From assembly GCA_049999725.1 (NCBI GenBank), contig JBNGIS010010495.1, positions 1-64,000 on the forward strand: a stretch of DNA of 64,000 bases, given 5' to 3'. Shown in pieces: positions 58,154-64,000 of the stretch (positions are counted from its first letter, which is position 1; every line of letters starts with the position of its first letter). Made by a program: the position numbers and the translations under genes. The notes beneath the pieces are model-generated. The model had not been told where the DNA came from. It did no database searches and was given only the letters and a program-made list of their open reading frames with translations. The stretch is from Haplomitrium mnioides. Taxonomy: Eukaryota > Marchantiophyta > Haplomitriopsida > Calobryales.

Positions 58154-58417
58154 TGTTGTACGACAAAGGCCATTAGCTCATGTATACAAGGTGAGGAATG
58201 TTGCAACAATCAATCATATGAATAATCTTCACTCTTCTTCTCCTTCTCTTCTCTCTCTTCTCTCATGTAGTAATAATAATCACCTTACAAAGTACAAAGG
58301 ATTTAGTATGTGCTAATCTTATAGGATAACTAACCCTAATACTAATCCTAATACTCTAATCATAGGTTTAAGGACTAATCATCTATTAGTCTAAGCATCT
58401 TAGTACATGCATTACAA
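58154..58417 (-). repeat. 3' LTR of copia element E (~264 bp)
   Basis: Minus strand: it begins TGTAATGCATG just after a polypurine tract and ends TACAACA. The short length is normal for copia. GACAG at 58149-58153 would be the adjoining target copy. The partner LTR lies beyond the window end, so the limits rest on TG...CA and the purine tract only. Confidence 0.6.
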
Positions 58418-58432
58418 TACTCCCCCTTGACT
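58418..58432 (-). promoter_or_regulatory. Polypurine tract of element E
   Basis: Minus strand TCAAGGGGGAGTAT directly upstream of the LTR TG. Confidence 0.7.
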
Positions 58433-58795
58433 ATAACATGGGGAATGTTGTAGTCACACGTAAGATGAATGTATAACCTATGATAGAAATATCACCAACA
58501 CTCCAAATAAATTCATATGCAATATAAAAGGTGTTGCCTCATTAAAACCATCTCATACTCCAACGAGGGAAAGAGTACAACCACCATATATAGATGGATG
58601 TAGAAGTCATATAGTGACCGAAAGAAAATAATAATAATGATATGAAAATCAGCTATAGGCCAAAATAATGAATCTGAGAATAATAATGATATGATATTGA
58701 GAAAAAGAAAAACATGAGTAGTAAATAGAATATAAAGAAAGGTCGGAGATAATAATAATAATGTCGACAATATAATAAAAGAATAGTCAATGAAG

Positions 58796-59992
58796 TCATG
58801 ATAATAAAGTCGATAATCTCCGTAGACCAAGTAGATGACAAAAATGCTGATGCAGTGCCGAAGGTAAAGTCTTAGTAAATATGTCGGCAATATTCTCCTT
58901 ACTGGAGATAACCTGCACAGAAATAGTGTCATCTTTCTGCTCATGAGTGAAGAAAAACTTTGGAGCGATGTGTTTTATGCGGTCTCCTTTAATAAATCCC
59001 TGTGAAACCTGTTGTACACATGCCAAGTTGTCTTCAAAAATAATAGTAGGGTCAGATATACAAAGCAAACCACAATGCAAGTAAACATGATCAAGCATCC
59101 TCCGTAGGTATATGCACTCCCTACTAGCTTCATACAAAGCAATGATCTCTACATGGTTTGAGGATGTACAAGTCAAAGTTTGTTTTGTATTTTTCCATGA
59201 TATAGCTGTAGAGCCATATAGGAAAACATAACCGGTTTGGGATTTAGCATCATCAGGATCCGACAGGTATCCTGCATCTGCATAACCGGTAAGTATTTGA
59301 TCAGTATTATTTGGGAAAAATAGTCCCGTGTCAATTGTGCCTTGTAAATATCTGAAAATACGTTTAATACCATTCCAATGCCTTATAGTAGGTTGTGAAC
59401 TATGTCTTGCTAGCAAGTTCACGGCAAATGAAATGTCAGGACGTGTTTGATTAGCAAGATACATAAGAGCTCCTATAGCTGAGAGATATGGCATCTCAGA
59501 TCCAAGGATAGGCTCTATGTCTTTCCGTTTTTGGAAAATATCTTTGTCTCTATCCAGTGATCTTATCTCCATAGGTGATGTAACTGGATGAGATTTATCC
59601 ATATTGAATTGTTTAAGGATTTTCTTAGTATAAGTACTCTGATGCATCAATATGCCATCATCGAGATACTCAAATTGTAATCCCAAACAATACTTGGTCT
59701 TACCAATATCCTTCATATCAAAAGTTTTCTTTAGCATAAAAATAGTATGCTCAAGTAAGGATTGGTGACCAAAAAGATTTATGTCATCAATATATAATGC
59801 GACAATTATAAATTCTTTGTCGACATTCTTGATGAACAAACTTGGTGCAATGTCATCAAAGTGAAAACCCATGGCGATCATCTCCTCATGAAATCTATAA
59901 TACCATATTCGACCACTCTGTTTTAGTCCATAAATAGATCGAAGGATCTGGACTGCATATCCACCCTTGGCCAGAGGCATGGATTGATGCAT
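58796..59992 (-). pseudogene. RT C-terminal two thirds and RNase H of element E
   Basis: A 398-codon open frame reads LRSIYGLKQSGRIWYYRF, VALYIDDINLFG (catalytic YIDD), DMKDIGKTKYCLGLQFEYL, SAIGALMYLANQTRPDISFA and the RNase H YADAGYLSDPDDAKSQTGY through NIADIFTKTLPS. All key acidic residues are present. It is out of frame with the RT N-terminus because of the disturbed segment just upstream (59990-60130). It lies in the cytoplasmic particle in functional relatives. Confidence 0.92.
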
Positions 59993-60705
59993 AGGGGGAC
60001 AATAGGTTGTTTCTCCCTAGAGTGCATCTCATGGACTATAGGTCCTAACCCAGTACTTCCACCACTTGGTGCAATGATGGTCGATGGTAAAGAGGTAGAT
60101 GAACCGCTAAATGGTTTACTCTTAGTGACATTCTTCCCCTGAATATGATAGATACTCATGGCAATAAGCTCTGGGGGAGCTTTCATGTAAATCTGGGTAT
60201 CCAAAAGCCCATATAGGTATGTTGTCACAACATCCATCTGATGTGTAATGAGCTCATGTCCTAGGGAAAAGCCTACTATGAACCGGTATGTGATAGCATC
60301 CATAACTGGGGCATATGTGAGATCGTTGTCTCTCCCATGTACTTGTGTATAGCCTTTGGCTACAAGGCGTGCCTTATATCAGACAATTTTGCCTTTTTCA
60401 TTTCGTTTTTTCACAAAGATCCACCTATATCCGATTAAATTAGCATAAGAGGGAATAGGAACTACAGGTCCAAATACTTTCCTCTGTATCATGGAATCAA
60501 GTTCTGAATCCATTGCCTTTTTCCACTCTATCCTGTCAGAACTGTCCAAAGCTTCTTTGACAGATCTGGGATCAGGTGGTGTATCGGATATAGTAAGTGA
60601 AACTTGGAATGCGAAATGGTCATCGACATCTACATTCTCTCTTTGCCATATAACCCCTGTATCCATATAGTGGATCGAGATCTCTTTATTATCAGGGTAT
60701 TCCAA
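59923..60705 (-). pseudogene. RT N-terminal part of element E
   Basis: It reads EWKKAMDSELDSMIQR, LIGYRWIFVKKRNEKGKIV, then a single TGA (60376-60378; CGA expected for Arg) and YKARLVAKGYTQVHGRD. Next are DAITYRFIVGF, HQMDVVTTYLYGLLDTQIYM and KAPPELI. After KAPPELI about 45 codons of Ser/Pro/Thr-rich sequence with no counterpart in copia RT intervene before homology resumes in another frame. That suggests a small insertion or rearrangement of about 130-150 bases. Confidence 0.85.
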
Positions 60706-61892
60706 TAGGGAAATAGGGAAATAGTCGGTTGAGATAGTGAAGGTGTAGATGAAGATGAAGATGCTTTCATAACATCAACTGAGAATATAGTTCTCTTAGT
60801 CAAAACTTTTTGCCTAGGTTGAGAGTCTTTTGAGCCAAGAGGGCGACCTCTCTTTTGCCTTGGTACTTGGTCAACTGCTGGTTTTGAAGTATCCTGAATT
60901 CTTGCAGGAACATTCACCATAGGAATATGTGACCTAGTTACCTTTGCAATTTCATTAAAAGAATTTGGCAATTGTTCGACTATATTAGCCAAGTGAAGAA
61001 GTCTCTTGACCTCATCCTTACCTTGCCTTGTTTTTTGATCTATCCATGTAGTGGATATATTCTCCCATAGGAGTTTCTTCGATAAAGAAGAATTTTTATC
61101 CTCAAATAGAGATGGAAATACATTCTCATAGAAATAGCAATCAGCTAATCTGGCTTGAAACACATCAGCTGTGGATGGTTCCAGATAGCGTATAATGGAT
61201 GGTGAGTCATATCCTACATAAATGCCTTTTTGCCTCTGAGGTCCCATCTTAGTCCTTTTCGGTCCCATAATAGGAACTAAGACTTGACAACCGAAAACTC
61301 GCAAATGGGATAAGTCTGGCATCTGACCATAGCCCAGTTGGTGAGGTGATAATGAATTAAAAGCTGATGGTCGATATTTTAATAATGATGCAGCATGTAG
61401 TACTGCATGGCCCCATGCAGAAACCGGTAAATTTGTCTGCATTAACATAGGCCTAGCAATCATTTGAATGTTGCGTATAACTCTTTCGGCTATTCCATTT
61501 TGAAAATGGATATGTGCCATAGAGTATTGGGTATCAATACCCATTGTCATGCAAAAGTCATCAAAATTTTTTGATGTAAACTCCCCCGCATTGTCAACTC
61601 GTAGGACTTTTATTGGACTTTCTGGAAACTGAACTTTCAATTTCAGAATATGTGCCAATGTCCTTGGGAAGACAAGATTTCGGGTAGATAGTAGTGATAC
61701 TTGTGACCACTTTGTAGAAGCACAGATGATCACCAGAAAGTGCCTAAAGGGTCCACTAGGTGGATCAATAGGACCACAAACATCTGCATGTATTCTTTCA
61801 AGGAACTTTGGAATTTCCAGAATTGTTTTGGAAATTGCTGGACGTAAGGCCAGCTTGCCTTGAGAACAATGAATACATGGTCTATCAATCAT
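60630..61892 (-). pseudogene. Integrase of element E
   Basis: A 420-codon frame carries CIHCSQGKLALRP, IHADVCGPIDPPSG (first Asp), LRVDNAGEFTSKNFDDF (second Asp), HFQNGIAERVIRNIQMIA (Glu), HLRVFGCQVLVPI and KGIYVGYDSPSIIRYLEP. The D-D-E triad is intact. The HHCC zinc part starts upstream at LWHNRLGHPG (about 62010) and is separated by one TGA at about 61918-61920. The C-terminal linker is Lys/Ser-rich (RQKRGRPLGSKDSQPRQK) and runs into the RT with a frameshift near 60700. Confidence 0.92.
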
Positions 61893-61919
61893 AGATGGCT
61901 TAATGCTTTGAGGAATGGA

Positions 61920-62420
61920 TCAGGTCACTTTCAGAATATTAAGAAACATAGTAGTGCCCGGGTGTCCTAAGCGATTATGCCATAAAGTAGTATGATCGTT
62001 TGTTTTTGCATGAGTATGATAGTTTTGTATTTGCGTAATGTAAAAACCAAGAGGGTACGCAAAAAGGGTTTCTTTTATTTCAGATCCTTCAGGAGTGTGC
62101 TTCAATAAATGCAACACTTCCTGATTCTTACAAGTGCTTGTATATATGTGATATCCATTATCTCGTATATCACGAAAACTTGTTAAGTTTCTAGTGGCAC
62201 TTGGTGTGTAAATAGCTGATCTGATATGTATTACAGTCCCTTGTAGCAATCTGATAATTGCTGGTCCCTGTCCTTCCTAAATCTGATTGCTCTCTATAAT
62301 AGTAGTCACCTTTCGGTGAGAGGGCATCAGCTTGGTAAAATAGGACCTGCATTTTAAAATAGTATGAGTACTGCCACTGTCTATAATACAGGTATGTATG
62401 TCATCAAGAGGAAGTGTAGA
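61920..62420 (-). pseudogene. Protease and pre-integrase region of element E
   Basis: IIDSGSTHTILKCRSYF carries the catalytic Asp (62379-62381) in an intact DSG. A stop follows after SNQI (near 62280), then the open frame 62249-61920 with SAIYTPSATRNLTSFRDI, DNGYHIYTSTC and LWHNRLGHPG, the usual GAG-pre-integrase module. Confidence 0.85.
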
Positions 62421-62429
62421 ATTTGTACA

Positions 62430-63535
62430 CTAAATCATGTTGGTTTCTGGTATATGAATATCCTCTTCCTTATCGATATAATCGCTAAGGGTATCGGTCT
62501 GATCCATAAAAACCCCATGATTTTCTGTTGCAGCTTTCTGATTTTTATCTTTAGCATATAGTGCGACCAAATGTGCTGGGATTCTGCAAACTTTAGTTGT
62601 ATGCCCAATGGTCCTACATCTGCTGCAAACAATCGGTCCTCTTGAATTACTTGAGGATGGCTGGTTTCTGTCATTATTTGTATTCCTGCCTCCTCTTCTT
62701 CCTCTTGGATAAAAATGTGCAGAGTTACCCCTGCCCCTTCCTCTCCCCCTGAATTGTTGATTCCTGCCATTAATAGGAGCTTTACCCCTTTGAGAATTCT
62801 GTCTAAAAGAACCATGTCTGGCCCTTATTGTAGACATACCTCTCCTGTTTGTAGGCTTGGAATAATGAACTTCAGGTTTAGAAGTTTGAGGTAGGGTACC
62901 AGGAGGTCTGATTTTAGAATTTTTCATTAGCAAATCCTGATGTTTCTCTGCTAATAGTAAATAGGCTATTAGTTCAGAATAAGTAGAAAAATGCATGTTT
63001 CTGTATTGTGCGGACAGAATCATGTTGGCTGAATGGAAGGTGGATAATGTTTTCTCAATTTGTTCTTCTTAAGAAACTGGATGTCCACATAATGTCAGCT
63101 GTGATGTTATTCTGAAAAATTCACTATTATATTTAGAAATAGTAGGAAAGTCTTGAACTCTTAGATTGACCCAATCATGCCTTGCATTAGGCAGATGTAT
63201 TGCTTTGGTGTGGTCAAATCTGTCTTTCAAGCTATCTCAGAGAATTCTGGGGTTACTTTCATTCAGGTACTGAATTTTAAGAGATTCAGATAGGTGGTGC
63301 CTCAGGAAAACTAATGCCTGGGCTTTCTGTTGTTCTGTTATGTCATCATCTGTCAAGATTGTGGTCTGCAATCCTTTAGAGACCAGATGAGCTACTGCAT
63401 CCAGTAACCAGGAGAGATAGTTGTCTCCTTCAATGGTCAACTGTTTGAAGCTTAATTTTTCCATTTTAGAATGCAAAAGAGTTTTGAAGGTTGAAAGATA
63501 AATAAAAGATTTATGAAAATGTAGGAAATTCAAAA
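62430..63535 (-). pseudogene. gag of element E with zinc knuckle
   Basis: The N-terminus has MEKLSFKQLTIEGDNYLSWL, with an ATG at 63463, then VAHLVSKGLQTTILTDDDIT and LVFLRHHLSESLKIQYL. A stop near 63236 is followed by readable homology through 63070, then the frame 63023-62430 with MILSAQYRNMHFSTYSELI. Next are Arg/Gly-rich RGRGRGN and RGRRGGR tracts and the knuckle CSRCRTIGHTTKVC. The order and length fit copia gag. At least two interruptions are present. Confidence 0.85.
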
Positions 63536-64000
63536 TGTTAAACTCTTTGCAATTCTGGAAAACAACAGATGAAACAATTTGTTATAACAGAGGTTATATG
63601 TAAAAGATAGTCCCTGTTATACTCGATGTAGGCCAGTTGTTGATCTTGTAATATATCAGAAAACAGTTGGAGATATCAGCAATAGGCCTCCACTATGTTT
63701 CCACAAGATTCAAGATGTTGATGTAGCCTCTGTGTTCAGATATAGTCTGCAGAATTTTAGATAATCTCCTTGAATGTTCAAAATGGTTCCCAAAGTTCTT
63801 GAACCACTTAGATATATGTTACAACTTCTGAATATGTTCTGAGAGTTCAGTGTGTTGGTAATGTATAAAGATTATAGTGATTGTCAACTCTTAGGATATC
63901 AGATTGTCTATGAATTGTAAGGTTTGCTTTCTTTCAAACTCAGTTTTGTGATTCTGTTAAAAACAGAGTAACTGATTGTATGGATGGATATCAGTACAGA
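63536..64000 (-). other. Probable 5' untranslated leader of element E
   Basis: Lies upstream of the element E gag on the minus strand. No coding sequence, no match to the 3' LTR and no clear primer-binding site were found, so the 5' LTR would lie beyond the window. Confidence 0.4.

Larger units (their letters stand above)
58154..63535 (-). mobile_element. Element E: Ty1/copia retrotransposon, best preserved in the window, 5' end outside
   Basis: gag, protease, integrase, RT and RNase H follow in copia order with only a few stops and frameshifts. The protease DSG, the integrase D-D-E and the RT YIDD are all intact. A 3' LTR and polypurine tract are present. The 5' LTR is expected beyond 64000, since no copy of the 3' LTR is seen in 63540-64000. 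The light damage suggests it is the youngest insertion here. Confidence 0.88.

Noticed and set aside
58513-58944. 143-codon hydrophobic frame overlapping the end of element E
   Set aside because: It lies in the 3' untranslated part of the copia element and overlaps its RNase H end in another frame; low-complexity ATA/TTA repeats explain it.

Overview
This window is repeat-dominated nuclear DNA from a land plant with a large, transposon-rich genome. I found no intact host gene, no tRNA or rRNA gene and no CRISPR array. Nearly all recognisable coding sequence belongs to LTR retrotransposons of the Ty3/gypsy and Ty1/copia superfamilies, most of them broken by stops, frameshifts and deletions. 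A run of 100 N at 37992-38091 shows this is an assembled scaffold. The exact taxon cannot be read from the sequence. Large old gypsy elements with 2.8-3.8 kb LTRs, plus a methyltransferase-carrying gypsy lineage that I remember mainly from charophyte algae, would suit a gymnosperm, fern or lycophyte better than a small-genome angiosperm; this is inference.

Layout: (1) 1-3.6 kb holds a decayed chromovirus-type gypsy pol (+) ending in a chromodomain. (2) 3.6-5.7 kb is a degenerate short tandem repeat and unassigned AT-rich DNA. (3) 5692-16385 is element B, a full gypsy-family insertion with perfect TTAAT target duplications, 3.8 kb LTRs and only gag-protease inside, because its RT-RNase H-integrase block is deleted. 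It sits next to, and probably inside, a relic of a DUF7869-like transposase gene (16.4-17.3 kb). (4) 17986-28667 is element C, a related 10.7 kb insertion with perfect GTCTT duplications. It keeps RT-RNase H-integrase but has lost part of its capsid gene, so B and C are complementary deletion derivatives. (5) 28.7-36.3 kb holds fragments of the same family in both orientations, a probable 3.7 kb LTR, and another decayed gypsy pol. (6) 39126-42198 is a minus-strand solo LTR of the C type, set in a degenerate repeat. (7) 43.3-48.9 kb contains two decayed minus-strand copia elements, one with its RT segment tandemly triplicated. (8) About 49.1-56.6 kb is element D, a minus-strand gypsy element. 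(9) 58154-63.5 kb is element E, a minus-strand copia element and the best preserved in the window; its 5' LTR would lie outside the window.

The most notable object is element D. In transcription order it reads gag, protease, a cytosine-5 DNA methyltransferase-like domain, RT, RNase H, integrase, then a PHD finger. The methyltransferase is recognisable from its glycine-rich motif I, a PC motif, an ENV motif and the downstream conserved blocks. The PHD finger sits where chromoviruses carry a chromodomain. An element that once encoded both a DNA-methylation enzyme and a chromatin reader could have shaped its own epigenetic state or targeting. This copy is dead, since the methyltransferase has a frameshift in motif I and a stop directly after the catalytic Cys codon. 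The RT YIDD and the integrase acidic residues are still readable.

Elements B, C, the solo LTR and several fragments form one LTR family. It is recognised by a conserved polypurine-tract/LTR junction (purine tract, GTTA, then TG), a shared primer-binding site, and GC-rich U3 regions built of short tandem repeats that often carry ACGTGGC cores. Start positions given for pseudogene parts are limits of recognisable homology, not proven start codons.
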